Origin: Candidatus Tectimicrobiota bacterium | GTDB taxonomy: Bacteria; Tectomicrobia; Entotheonellia; Entotheonellales; Entotheonellaceae | Length of the DNA stretch: 64,000 nucleotides | NCBI GenBank assembly: GCA_026005175.1 | Contig: BPKO01000010.1 | Span: forward strand, 1 to 64,000 | Reading direction: 5' to 3' | Shown here: positions 32,762-43,277 of the stretch, one piece after another | How the letters are laid out: every line of letters begins with the position of its first letter | Numbering within the stretch: the first letter of the stretch is position 1 | Made by a program: the position numbers and the translations under genes | Notes under the pieces: generated by a model | Database searches by the model: none | What the model was told of the DNA's origin: nothing | The model's input: only the letters and a program-made list of their open reading frames with translations

Positions 32762-33526
32762 TTACTGCGCCAGCAGGCCGCCGTCGACCGCCAAGGCATG
32801 GCCGGTGACAAACGAAGCGGCGTCGGAGCAGAGCCAGACCACCGCCGCGGCGACTTCTTCGGGCTCGGCCAGCCGCCCCAGCGGGTGGCGGGCGCGGGTG
32901 GCCGCCTCGAAGCGGGGATCGGCCTGCACGATCTGCGCGAGCATGGAGGTGCGGGTGGTTCCCGGACAGACGGCGTTGATGCGCACCCCAGCGCCGGCAA
33001 ACTGCAGCGCCGCCGAGCGGGTAAGGCCGATGACGCCGTGCTTGCTGGCTGCATAGAGGGGAAAGGCGGCCGAGCCCACCAGGCCGGCGGTGGAGGCGGT
33101 GTTGACGATGGCCCCGCCCCCCTGCCGCACCATCTGCGGGATCTCGTACTTCAGGCACAGCCACACCCCTTTGAGGTTGACGGCCATGAGGCGCTCCCAC
33201 GCCTCTTCGCTGCAGTCGGTCAGTGGCTGAAACGGCTGGCCGAGAATGCCGGCGTTGTTGTGCGCGCAGTCGAGGCGGCCGTAACGCTGCACCGCCTGCG
33301 CCACCATGGCGGCCACCTGCTCGGCACGGGTGACGTCGACACGCACAAACGCGGCTTCTCCGCCCTCCTCGCGGATGCGCGCCACCGTCGCTTCGCCGGC
33401 CGCCGCCTCGGCATCGGCCACCACCACCCGCGCCCCCTCGCGGGCAAAGGCGAGCGCTGTGGCACGGCCGATGCCCGAGCCGGCGCCGGTCACCAAAGCC
33501 ACTTTGCCTTGCAGCCGTCCTGCCAT
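32762..33526 (-). CDS. SDR-family oxidoreductase
   Basis: Classical SDR, 254 aa. TGAGSGIGRATALAFA cofactor motif, VVVADAEAA where the Asp after strand 2 favours NAD, CAHNNAGI, and the catalytic Ser-Tyr-Lys in NTASTAGLVGSAAFPLYAASK. C-terminal FVTGHALAVDGGLLAQ. It is strikingly similar along its length to the SDR at 56949-57713 (same YGRLDCAHNNAGI, NLKGVWLC.KYEI and WLCSDAASFVTGHAL strings), so the two are paralogues. ATG 33526 lies behind GGGGAGGCC; the 20-bp GGGGTCAG repeat lies just upstream of that site. Confidence 0.9.
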   Translation of the reverse strand: MAGRLQGKVALVTGAGSGIGRATALAFAREGARVVVADAEAAAGEATVARIREEGGEAAFVRVDVTRAEQVAAMVAQAVQRYGRLDCAHNNAGILGQPFQPLTDCSEEAWERLMAVNLKGVWLCLKYEIPQMVRQGGGAIVNTASTAGLVGSAAFPLYAASKHGVIGLTRSAALQFAGAGVRINAVCPGTTRTSMLAQIVQADPRFEAATRARHPLGRLAEPEEVAAAVVWLCSDAASFVTGHALAVDGGLLAQ

Positions 33527-33538
33527 ACGGCCTCCCCT

Positions 33539-33558
33539 AAAATGTACTCTGACCCCAT
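33539..33558 (-). repeat. 20-bp repeat ATGGGGTCAGAGTACATTTT, copy 2 (inverted)
   Basis: Identical to 5678-5697 but on the opposite strand. It starts directly after the TAA of the pentahaem cytochrome gene and ends just before the SDR ribosome site. Both copies are therefore placed exactly at a gene's 3' end. Confidence 0.75.
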
Positions 33559-34125
33559 TTATTGTTCGAGCTGGGCGTGGCAGGCGTCGCACAGGGGCCG
33601 CACCGCCTCGCGCCGCAAGTAGCCGGTTTCGGCCGGTGCCTGGGGGTGCACGGCATGACAGCGGTAGCAAAGCAGGGGCATGTTGTCATGGTAAGGAGGA
33701 TTATGAAAGGCCCCCTTGTCCTCCGGGTTTTTCCCTCCCGTGGGATGGCACTTGAGGCAGGTGCGGTTGCCCAGCTCGTAACGCAGGTGGTCGGGCTCCT
33801 TGTATGCCCCCAGAAAAAAGGCTACCGTGTCGCGCGCCGCCAGCGCCTTGATGGCCACTTTGTCAACCAGCGTGGCGCCAATGTGGCAGTCGATGCACTT
33901 GACGTGCCGCTCGCCTTCGAGGTTGTGCGCCGCCGCCAGGGTGAGGCGCTCGCCTTGCACCGGATGGTACTCGCGGTACTTCTGCTGGTGCAGGTGGCAG
34001 GAAATGCAGAAGCGGTTGTTCTGCTCGAGGCGGTCGGTGACCACCACCCCACCCCCAAAGGCCGTCAGGCCCAGCAGCGGCCCTCCCACGAGAAACGAGA
34101 GCCAGTAGCGCCGGCGGCGCGCCAT
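33559..34125 (-). CDS. Membrane-anchored pentahaem cytochrome c (NapC/NirT-like)
   Basis: Multihaem c-type cytochrome, 188 aa, with an uncleaved N-terminal anchor (YWLSFLVGGPLLGLTAFGGG) and a periplasmic domain. CxxCH motifs: CISCH, CIDCH, CLKCH, CYRCH and CDACH, five in all. Tetrahaem NapC/NirT quinol dehydrogenases share the anchor and first motifs; five in under 190 residues is a small variant. It may pass electrons from quinol to a periplasmic acceptor. It follows the monohaem protein gene in a two-gene operon. Confidence 0.85.
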   Translation of the reverse strand: MARRRRYWLSFLVGGPLLGLTAFGGGVVVTDRLEQNNRFCISCHLHQQKYREYHPVQGERLTLAAAHNLEGERHVKCIDCHIGATLVDKVAIKALAARDTVAFFLGAYKEPDHLRYELGNRTCLKCHPTGGKNPEDKGAFHNPPYHDNMPLLCYRCHAVHPQAPAETGYLRREAVRPLCDACHAQLEQ

Positions 34126-34142
34126 GGAGTCGCTCCACGCCG

Positions 34143-34946
34143 CTACTGCACGCGGATGCGCGCCACGTCGGCAAACTGGACGCGCCCCGAGGGCGCCGTG
34201 GTGCCGCCGGGCGGGTTGACGTACTCGCCCGTCTTGAGCTCGTCAGGGTCGGCCGTGCCGTAGAGAAAGGCCGCCGTCATCGTGTATTCCCCGGGGTCCT
34301 GCGGCGCCCGCAGCCGGTAAGTGACTTTTACCGTGGGGTAGCGGTCGCGCTCGGGCTCGGCTTTCACGCCATAGACGAGCACGAAGTTGAGGTTGGTAGA
34401 GCGCGGGTCGTAGCGGCGCGCCAGCCAGGTGGTCTGCGCCTGGCCGTCAGGACCGATGACCTGCGGCGCCTCGACGATGTACCAGCCGGTGGCTTGAATG
34501 GGCCGCGCCTGGTAGCGCAGCGGCGCATCGACGAGCATGAGGCCCACCTGCGGGCCGATGCCCCCGCGCGCGGTGACAGTGACCGTGATCACTTCCCCCG
34601 GGGCTGCCGAACTCGGGGCCTCCAGAGTAACGCTGGCGTGCTGGTCGATTTTTTTGGCCAGCGCCAGCAGCTGCTCGCGCTCCTGGGCACTGAGCAGCCG
34701 GTACGCCCCGTCGCCTTTTTCGAGCGCCGCATAGTGCTTGCTTGTGTAGACTTGCGCCTGCGACGCTGCCGCCGGCAGCTCAGGATGGTAAGCGGCATCG
34801 GTCGAGGCGTGGCAGCCAGCACAGAAAGGCGCCGCGTCGCTGACGTACGGCAGGCGCGCAAAGGCCGGATAGCTCCACGCCCCCTGCGGCAGCACAACGC
34901 CCAGCGCCAAGCACATCGCTCCTGCGTAGCGCAGCAGAGTCCGCAT
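34143..34946 (-). CDS. Exported monohaem protein with immunoglobulin-like domain
   Basis: Secreted protein of 267 aa. Signal peptide MRTLLRYAGAMCLALGVVLP with cleavage near AWS. One haem site, FCAGCHAS, at about residue 42, then a helical linker, and from ~110 a beta-rich domain (EVITVTVTARGGIGPQVGLML; GEYTMTAAFLYGT) like an Ig or DOMON-type fold. Possibly a haem-carrying partner of the pentahaem cytochrome encoded 17 bp downstream. I know the layout from other multihaem loci but not a function. ATG 34946 follows AAGGAGG. Confidence 0.7.
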   Translation of the reverse strand: MRTLLRYAGAMCLALGVVLPQGAWSYPAFARLPYVSDAAPFCAGCHASTDAAYHPELPAAASQAQVYTSKHYAALEKGDGAYRLLSAQEREQLLALAKKIDQHASVTLEAPSSAAPGEVITVTVTARGGIGPQVGLMLVDAPLRYQARPIQATGWYIVEAPQVIGPDGQAQTTWLARRYDPRSTNLNFVLVYGVKAEPERDRYPTVKVTYRLRAPQDPGEYTMTAAFLYGTADPDELKTGEYVNPPGGTTAPSGRVQFADVARIRVQ

Positions 34947-35042
34947 CGCTTCGCCTCCTTCTTCGGGTTTCCTCAGCCGGCGGTCTGCCCACCGCGTACC
35001 CCTGGGAGACCCACCGTCTTCTAGCCTAAAACGGCGTGCTCT

Positions 35043-35072
35043 ATACTACCCGAAGTCGCAGTTTCAGGGCAA
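35043..35072 (-). promoter_or_regulatory. Promoter of the cytochrome operon
   Basis: Minus strand TTGCCC (35072-35067), 18 bp, TAGTAT (35048-35043), in the short gap after the stop of the helicase fusion gene at 35078. Confidence 0.4.
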
Positions 35073-35077
35073 GTCAC

Positions 35078-38151
<3,074 letters not shown>

Positions 38152-38166
38152 GCGCCCTCCGGGAAG

Positions 38167-39033
38167 CTATGCCAGCACGGCGCGGAAGGCACGGATGGCG
38201 TCGATGTGGGCCTGGGGGGAGGTCAGGCCGGCGCGCATGGTGTCCACGGCCACGTGCGTGGCGCCCAGGGCGCGCCAGGCCTCGACGCGCTGGCGCCACG
38301 CGTCGGGAGCGAGGCCGGCGATGCTGATCCAGGGATCGATGCCAAAGTGGGCGGGATCGCGGCCGGCCTCGCGCAGGTAGCCGCGCAGGCGCTCGAGGCG
38401 CGCCTGCATGCGCGCGTCGGGCGGCCGCCCGGCAGGCAGCCAGCCGTCGCCCAGGCGGGCCATGCGCCGAAGCACCGGCTCGGCCACGCCGCCAAACCAG
38501 ATGGGGATGGGGCGCTGGATGGGCAGCGGGTTGAGGCCGGCGTTGTCGATGACGTGGTACGGCCCGCGGTAGGTCACCAGCGGCTGCGTCCACAGCTGGC
38601 GCAGCAGCGCGATTTGCTCCTCGACGCGGCGGCCGCGGGTGTGGAAGTCCATGCCCAGGGCCTGGTACTCGACGTGGTTCCAGCCAATGCCGATGCCCAG
38701 CCGCAGGCGGCCGCCGCTCAGAATGTCCACCTCGGCGGCCTGTTTGGCCACCAGGGCCGTCTGGCGCTGCGGCAAGATGAGGATGCCGGTGACCAGCTCC
38801 AGGCGCCGCGTCACCGCGGCGAGAAAGCCAAAGAGCACCATGGGCTCGTGGAAGGGGTGCTCGTAAGTGTAAGGGCCGCTGAGGGGCGGCTGGCGGTCGG
38901 GATGGGCGCCGAGCACGTGGTCGTAAACGAGCAGGTAGTCGTAGCCCAGCTCCTCGGCGGCCTGGGCGTAGTCTTTGATGGCCTGCGGGTCGTTGCCGAA
39001 CTCGATTTGCGGAAACACCACGCCGTAGCGCAT
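38167..39033 (-). CDS. LLM-class F420-dependent oxidoreductase (TIGR03619-like)
   Basis: Luciferase-like oxidoreductase, 288 aa, of the Rv2161c/TIGR03619-like F420 group. YGVVFPQIEFGNDPQAIKDY, ELGYDYLLVYDHVLG, LELVTGILILPQRQTALVAK, GGRLRLGIGIGWNHVEYQAL and PIPIWFGGVAEPVLRRMARLG are the landmarks. ATG 39033 has GGAGAGG upstream. It starts 14 bp after nothing on its own strand except the fusion helicase, which follows it by 15 bp, so the two may be co-transcribed by chance of direction. Substrate unknown. Confidence 0.88.
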   Translation of the reverse strand: MRYGVVFPQIEFGNDPQAIKDYAQAAEELGYDYLLVYDHVLGAHPDRQPPLSGPYTYEHPFHEPMVLFGFLAAVTRRLELVTGILILPQRQTALVAKQAAEVDILSGGRLRLGIGIGWNHVEYQALGMDFHTRGRRVEEQIALLRQLWTQPLVTYRGPYHVIDNAGLNPLPIQRPIPIWFGGVAEPVLRRMARLGDGWLPAGRPPDARMQARLERLRGYLREAGRDPAHFGIDPWISIAGLAPDAWRQRVEAWRALGATHVAVDTMRAGLTSPQAHIDAIRAFRAVLA

Positions 39034-39072
39034 CGCGCCTCTCCTTTGCCTCAGGGCCCCTGCCCGGGGCGG

Positions 39073-39103
39073 TTGCTCGCCGCCCCGCGACACACTATAT
39101 AAT
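39073..39103 (+). promoter_or_regulatory. Promoter of the cytosolic PEBP gene
   Basis: A perfect TATAAT (39098-39103) preceded at 19 bp by TTGCTC (39073-39078). Leader of about 35 bases with GAGGAGAAGGAG. Confidence 0.5.
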
Positions 39104-39144
39104 GGGCGACGGCGAACGTCCACCCGAGGAGAAGGAGCCAGACG

Positions 39145-39645
39145 ATGGCGATGGTGCTCACCAGCGAAAACTTCAGCGACGGCGACTACCTGAGCGAGGA
39201 GCACGTGCTGTCGGCGGACTACGGCTTTGGCTGTGCCGGCGGCAACCAGTCGCCGCAGCTCTCCTGGAGCGGCGCCCCGGAAGGCACCAAGAGCTTTGCC
39301 ATCACCTGCTTTGACCCCGACGCCCCGACCGGCAGCGGCTTTTGGCACTGGGTGGTGGTCAACATCCCGCCCCACGTCACCTCGCTAGAAAAAGGGGCAG
39401 GGAACCCCGGGGGCAAGCTGCCCGCCGGTGCCTTGCAGACGCGCACCGACTTTGGCAAGCCGGGCTACGGCGGCCCCTGCCCGCCGCAGGGCGACCACCC
39501 GCACCGCTATATTTTCACCGTGTACGCGGTGAGCCAGGAAAAGCTGCCGGTTGACGCCGACACCTCGCCGGCGGTGGTGGGCTTTTACCTGCACTTCAAC
39601 ACCCTGGCCAAGGCCAGCCTCATGGGGCTTTACAAGCGCAGGTAG
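39145..39645 (+). CDS. YbhB/YbcL-type PEBP family protein, cytoplasmic
   Basis: PEBP-fold protein, 166 aa, without a signal peptide. CAGGNQSPQLSW, FAITCFDPDAPTGSGFWHWV, TDFGKPGYGGPCPPQG and HPHRYIFTVYAVSQEKL build the anion pocket. It differs from the exported paralogue at 7354 by its cytoplasmic start and by the FWHWVVVNIP variant. The YbhB clade is widespread and unassigned in function. ATG 39145 follows GAGGAGAAGGAG. Confidence 0.93.
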   Translation: MAMVLTSENFSDGDYLSEEHVLSADYGFGCAGGNQSPQLSWSGAPEGTKSFAITCFDPDAPTGSGFWHWVVVNIPPHVTSLEKGAGNPGGKLPAGALQTRTDFGKPGYGGPCPPQGDHPHRYIFTVYAVSQEKLPVDADTSPAVVGFYLHFNTLAKASLMGLYKRR

Positions 39646-39658
39646 GGTCTGGGGGGGC

Positions 39659-40126
39659 TTACTCCAAGAGGCGGATCTGGTCCGGCGTCTCCAGCGCCAT
39701 CTCCAGCCCGTAGCGGGGATGGTCGCGGAGGCGGCCGCGCACTTCTACCGTTTTGCCCTCGTAAGTGCGCGGATCGATGCCGGCGGCGGTAAAGGCGGGC
39801 ACGGCGGAAGCAAAAATGACCGCGGTGAAGTCCTCGCGCGCGGGGCCAAAGTTGAGGAAGTAGGTGTTGCTGCGGGCCGAATAGCCCACGCGAAAGATGC
39901 GGCCGCGCACGCGCGCCTCGGTGCCCGCCAGCTCCCGCAGCCGCACCACGTCCTCGGCCGCCACCAGCGGCAACTCTTGCGGCGGGGCGGGGGCATAGGT
40001 GACCGGGTAGCGGCCAGCGGGGCGCTGTCGCCACTGCTCGTAGGCGTAGTGAGCCAGGACGCCCAAGACAAAGGCCACGCCCCCTACCAGCCCCACCACC
40101 CTCAGGCTCACTCGCCTTTGCGCCAT
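39659..40126 (-). CDS. Membrane-anchored OB-fold protein
   Basis: Protein of 155 aa with one N-terminal membrane helix (VVGLVGGVAFVLGVLAHYAY) and an extracytoplasmic OB-like domain: EARVRGRIFRVGYSARSNTY, FLNFGPAREDFTAVIF, YEGKTVEVRGRLRDHPRYGLE. Similar OB domains occur beside thermonuclease and PLD-type nucleases in bacterial envelopes. The start overlaps the end of the upstream PLD gene by 19 bp, so the two are translationally coupled. Function unknown; binding of nucleic acid or sugar is possible. Confidence 0.65.
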   Translation of the reverse strand: MAQRRVSLRVVGLVGGVAFVLGVLAHYAYEQWRQRPAGRYPVTYAPAPPQELPLVAAEDVVRLRELAGTEARVRGRIFRVGYSARSNTYFLNFGPAREDFTAVIFASAVPAFTAAGIDPRTYEGKTVEVRGRLRDHPRYGLEMALETPDQIRLLE

Positions 40127-40572
40127 AGGCGGAAAAACTCCCGTCGGTATTCTGCGGCCAGCGGGCCGGCGTCGCGAAAAATCAGCAGGTTTTCGTCGTT
40201 GAGGCGCTCGGCCGCCAGCGTCCAGTTGTACGAGCCAGTAAGCACCACCTGGCGGTCGAGGACGGCAAACTTCTGGTGCATGCGCCCCTGACTGCCGGCG
40301 CTGCGGGGCGAAGGCAGGCCGGCGACGCGCCGCACCGCCACCCCGTGTCGTTGCAGAAAGTTTCCTTGGGAGGCAGGCTGCTCGCGGTCAACGTCGCGGT
40401 CCAGCACCACGCGCACCTGCACCCCGCGCCGTGCTGCCTTGACCAGGACCCAGGCCAGCTCCTCGCTGGTGAGGGCGTAGACCGCGACCAGGATCTCGCT
40501 GCGGGCCCGGGCAATTTCGCGCAGGATGCGGCTGGCACAGGGCGCCTGCGGCGTGAAGCACACCTCCACCGC
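40108..40572 (-). CDS. PLD-like nuclease/phosphodiesterase (single HKD motif)
   Basis: Phospholipase D-fold protein, 154 aa from ATG 40572, related to Nuc/EndA endonucleases that work as dimers. ILREIARARSEILVAVYALTSEEL and VKAARRGVQVRVVLDRDVDREQ precede the HKD motif in MHQKFAVLDRQVVLTGSYNW. It ends NDENLLIFRDAGPLAAEYRR. Nuc relatives carry a signal peptide; none is clear here. The open frame runs further upstream to 40752 across the end of a mobile-type element, so the native N-terminus may have been cut off by that insertion. Confidence 0.75.
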   Translation of the reverse strand, partial: AVEVCFTPQAPCASRILREIARARSEILVAVYALTSEELAWVLVKAARRGVQVRVVLDRDVDREQPASQGNFLQRHGVAVRRVAGLPSPRSAGSQGRMHQKFAVLDRQVVLTGSYNWTLAAERLNDENLLIFRDAGPLAAEYRREFFRLWRKGE

Positions 40573-40652
40573 CATTTGCGCCAGCACCTCGCCAGGCGCA
40601 GGAGATTGCCCGCACGGCGCAGAGTGTAGCACAGCCACCCCGCCGGCAACAG

Positions 40653-41131
40653 TGGGGTCAGGTCTTGAAATATAAGTGTTAGGGTCACGGTTGCTGTCAG
40701 TTGCGGTCACGGCTCGGCGACGCCGGCTCCCTGCCGCCCTTCTTCCACGCAACCTTCAACACCCAATTTTAGAGATGACTGCACCCGGCTTGTCTTTTTC
40801 CTGCGGCTGGAGACCCCAGCGCTTCACCCGGCGCCATGGCCGGGGGGCACCGCTTTCGGGGCCGCCTTCAGGCAATCCGCACTGAGGGTTCTGAATCCGT
40901 ACGGAAGGGCACAGCGAGCGGGGAGTATTGCAGGAGCCGCGCTCGGAAAGAGCTCAGGCGGTACAGCTGGAGCCGTTTCGGTGGCGGTATGGCCATTTGT
41001 CAGGAGGGGCGGGCCGCTTCGGGGGGCTGCCGCGGCGGAGTCATCCTGAGAGGCGATCTTGGCCGAATGCGGTCACAGCAAAGCGACCCCTTGGGAACGA
41101 CCCTGAACTGATAATTCAAGACCTGACCCCA
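40653..41131. mobile_element. 479-bp element with GGGGTCAG terminal inverted repeats (MITE-like)
   Basis: Bounded by TGGGGTCAGGTCTTGAA at the left and its complement TTCAAGACCTGACCCCA at the right. With a few differences the inverted match extends to ~34 bp. The interior has no convincing gene. It lies between the PLD gene and the PEP-CTERM gene and probably truncates the former. Such ends accompany IS200-like/REP-associated transposases in other genomes; here the element is non-autonomous. Confidence 0.7.
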
Positions 41132-41173
41132 TTCGGGAGGGGGCGCGGCGGGTTGCCCGCCGCGCGCGCCGGC

Positions 41174-41758
41174 TTACGAGCGACGCCGGCGATAGAGGGC
41201 CATGCCACCTAGCCCAAGGCCCAGCAGGCTCAGCGTTGCCGGCTCGGGAGCTGCAACGCCCGTGATCGTGAGCGTTGTCTGGAAGCTGGCCGGAAAGACG
41301 ATCCAGTTGTCGTTGGGGTCACTGTCGATGATCGTGCCCACCAGCAGGCCATCGGCGTGTAGCGCCGCCAGAATGGCCGCCGCATTGGCAGGCGTGCCCG
41401 TGATGGTCAGGGTATCGGTCTTGTTGTTGCGAAAGCCATTGAGAACGATGCCGGTGTCGATGCCGTCGAGCCCTAGCGTCAGATGGTTAAAGTCGAAGTT
41501 TCCCGATGCCGTGTCCCCGTCGTTCATGGTCAACGTGATTTCAATGCTATCAATCGTAATCAACGCGAGGTAGCTCTGAGACGTAAAGTCATAAGGTGAA
41601 TCGGTGAGTGGAAACGGTGCGGAACTGAAGCCACTAAAGCCACTTTGGTCGACGGTGCTGGTCAGCGTGAGAGCCGCCGCCTTGCTGGCGACCAATGCCA
41701 GGGCCAGCACAATGCCAAAGAACATACGACCACGACTTACCCGTTGCCACGTCCCCAT
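41174..41758 (-). CDS. PEP-CTERM sorting-domain protein
   Basis: Secreted protein, 194 aa. Signal peptide at the N-terminus (IVLALALVASKAAA), a beta-rich, Thr/Asp-rich body (IEITLTMNDGDTASGNFDF), and at the C-terminus the exosortase signal APEPATLSLLGLGLGGMALY followed by RRRRS. This triad (PEP, helix, Arg tail) is diagnostic. It means the organism should encode exosortase EpsH/XrtA, and it points to extracellular polysaccharide. GGAGGGAACG precedes ATG 41758. The gene is noticeably less GC-rich than its neighbours and adjoins a mobile element, hinting at transfer. Confidence 0.92.
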   Translation of the reverse strand: MGTWQRVSRGRMFFGIVLALALVASKAAALTLTSTVDQSGFSGFSSAPFPLTDSPYDFTSQSYLALITIDSIEITLTMNDGDTASGNFDFNHLTLGLDGIDTGIVLNGFRNNKTDTLTITGTPANAAAILAALHADGLLVGTIIDSDPNDNWIVFPASFQTTLTITGVAAPEPATLSLLGLGLGGMALYRRRRS

Positions 41759-41970
41759 TTAGCGTTCCTCCCTGGGTGCATTTGGAAACTGGCCTCTACG
41801 CTCCCCTGTCTTTGGTGGAAAGTGCAAGCCACGTGCCAGGCTCACCTTCCCGGGTCTGGCAGTGCCACACCAACGCCGCCGCAGCCTCTGGCCGCTGCCC
41901 GCAGGCTGCCGCTCGTCTCAACGGCCGCCCCGCTGTCCCATCCCTGAGACCCGGGCAGCCTCAAAGCCCG

Positions 41971-41999
41971 TTGACAGGCAGGCGGCGGTGCGCTACAAC
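41971..41999 (+). promoter_or_regulatory. Promoter of the enolase-superfamily gene
   Basis: TTGACA (41971-41976), 17 bp, TACAAC (41994-41999). The rest of the 276-bp gap 41759-42034 shows no gene. Confidence 0.55.
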
Positions 42000-42034
42000 C
42001 GCCCTGGCTACGACTCATGCCGCGAGGAACCGCC

Positions 42035-43150
42035 ATGCACATCACGCAGCTGCGCACCATCACCGTGCGCGTACCGCTGGAGCGGCCGACGGCCATCGCC
42101 ACCCGCCAGCTCGGCGCGCGCGAGTACGTCCTGGTCTGGGTCGATACCGACCGCGGCCACACCGGCCTTGGCTACACCTACGCCGGCACCGTGGGCGGCC
42201 GGGCCGTGCAGAGCCTCATTGCGGAAGCCTTCGCCCCCCTGCTGCAAGGTGCCGACCCAACGCACATCGAGGGCCACTGGGCGGCCATGTACCAGGAAGT
42301 GCTGCTGGCCGGGCGGCGCGGGGCAGCGCTGCGGGCGCTTTCTGCCGTCGACATCGCCCTCTGGGACCTGCTGGGCAAGCTCGCCAACTTGCCCCTCTAC
42401 CGCCTGCTGGGGGGCTGGACGGACACGGTGCCGGCTTACGCCTCAGGGGGCTACTACCGGCCAGGGGACCCGCTGGACACCCTGCGGGAAGAGCTGCAGG
42501 CCTACCAGCGCATGGGGTTTACCGACTTCAAGATCAAAGTCGGGGGGGCACCCTTCGCGGTAGACGTGGCACGCGTGCGTACCGCACGCGAGGTCATCGG
42601 TCCCCAAGCGCGCCTGGCCCTCGACGCCAACAACGCCTGGCGCTGGCCTTACGAGGCGATTCGCTTTGCGCGGGCCGTCGAGGACTGCGACATCTGGTGG
42701 CTGGAAGAACCCCTGGCGCCCGACGACATCGCAGGCCACGCCGAGATCGCCCGCAGTCTCGACATGCCGGTGGCCACCGGGGAAATTCACGCCACGCGCT
42801 GGGACTTCCGCGACCTGATCGTGCAGGGGGCAGCCGACGTCCTGCAGCCCGACGCGGGAGTGGCCGGAGGGATCAGCGAGTGGCTCAAAATCGCGCACAC
42901 GGCCGCGTCGTTCAACTTGCCGGTGGCGCCGCACTGGCACGCCAACCTGCACGTGCACCTGGCAGCGGCGGTGCGCAACTGCCTCACCGTGGAGTTCTTC
43001 GTCCTGGAGCAGGATATTTACAACTTCGAGCGCCTGCTGACCCCGGAAACGCGGCTGCGCCCGCACCAGGGGCAGCTGCAGCTGCCCAGCGCCCCCGGGC
43101 TGGGCCTCGTGCTCGACGAAGCGGCGGTGGCCCGCTGGCGCGTCGCGTGA
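42035..43150 (+). CDS. Mandelate racemase/muconate lactonizing enzyme family protein
   Basis: Enolase-superfamily enzyme, 371 aa, abstracting a proton alpha to a carboxylate. FTDFKIKVGG holds the Lys-x-Lys acid/base pair. Metal ligands are Asp in ALDANNAW, Glu in WWLEEPLAPDD and Glu in VATGEIHATRWDF. VAPHWHANLHVHLAA carries the opposing catalytic His near 310. The presence of both Lys and His bases fits the mandelate-racemase subgroup, so dehydration or racemisation of a sugar acid is likely. ATG 42035 follows GAGGAA. Confidence 0.9.
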   Translation: MHITQLRTITVRVPLERPTAIATRQLGAREYVLVWVDTDRGHTGLGYTYAGTVGGRAVQSLIAEAFAPLLQGADPTHIEGHWAAMYQEVLLAGRRGAALRALSAVDIALWDLLGKLANLPLYRLLGGWTDTVPAYASGGYYRPGDPLDTLREELQAYQRMGFTDFKIKVGGAPFAVDVARVRTAREVIGPQARLALDANNAWRWPYEAIRFARAVEDCDIWWLEEPLAPDDIAGHAEIARSLDMPVATGEIHATRWDFRDLIVQGAADVLQPDAGVAGGISEWLKIAHTAASFNLPVAPHWHANLHVHLAAAVRNCLTVEFFVLEQDIYNFERLLTPETRLRPHQGQLQLPSAPGLGLVLDEAAVARWRVA

Positions 43151-43195
43151 GGCCTGCGGTGGCGCCCGCTGCTGGGCGCCTAAGACGGCAGGGGC

Positions 43196-43224
43196 TTTCC
43201 CCACCCGCCTCCCTGTGGTATGCT
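43196..43224 (+). promoter_or_regulatory. Candidate promoter of the flavin monooxygenase-like gene
   Basis: TTTCCC (43196-43201), 17 bp, TATGCT (43219-43224); the ATG is at 43278 with GGAGGAGC ahead of it. Confidence 0.4.
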
Positions 43225-43277
43225 GGCGGCAGAAAAGGCCCTGCGGACCTTTTGCCCGCGCCGCGGAGGAGCTGCCG

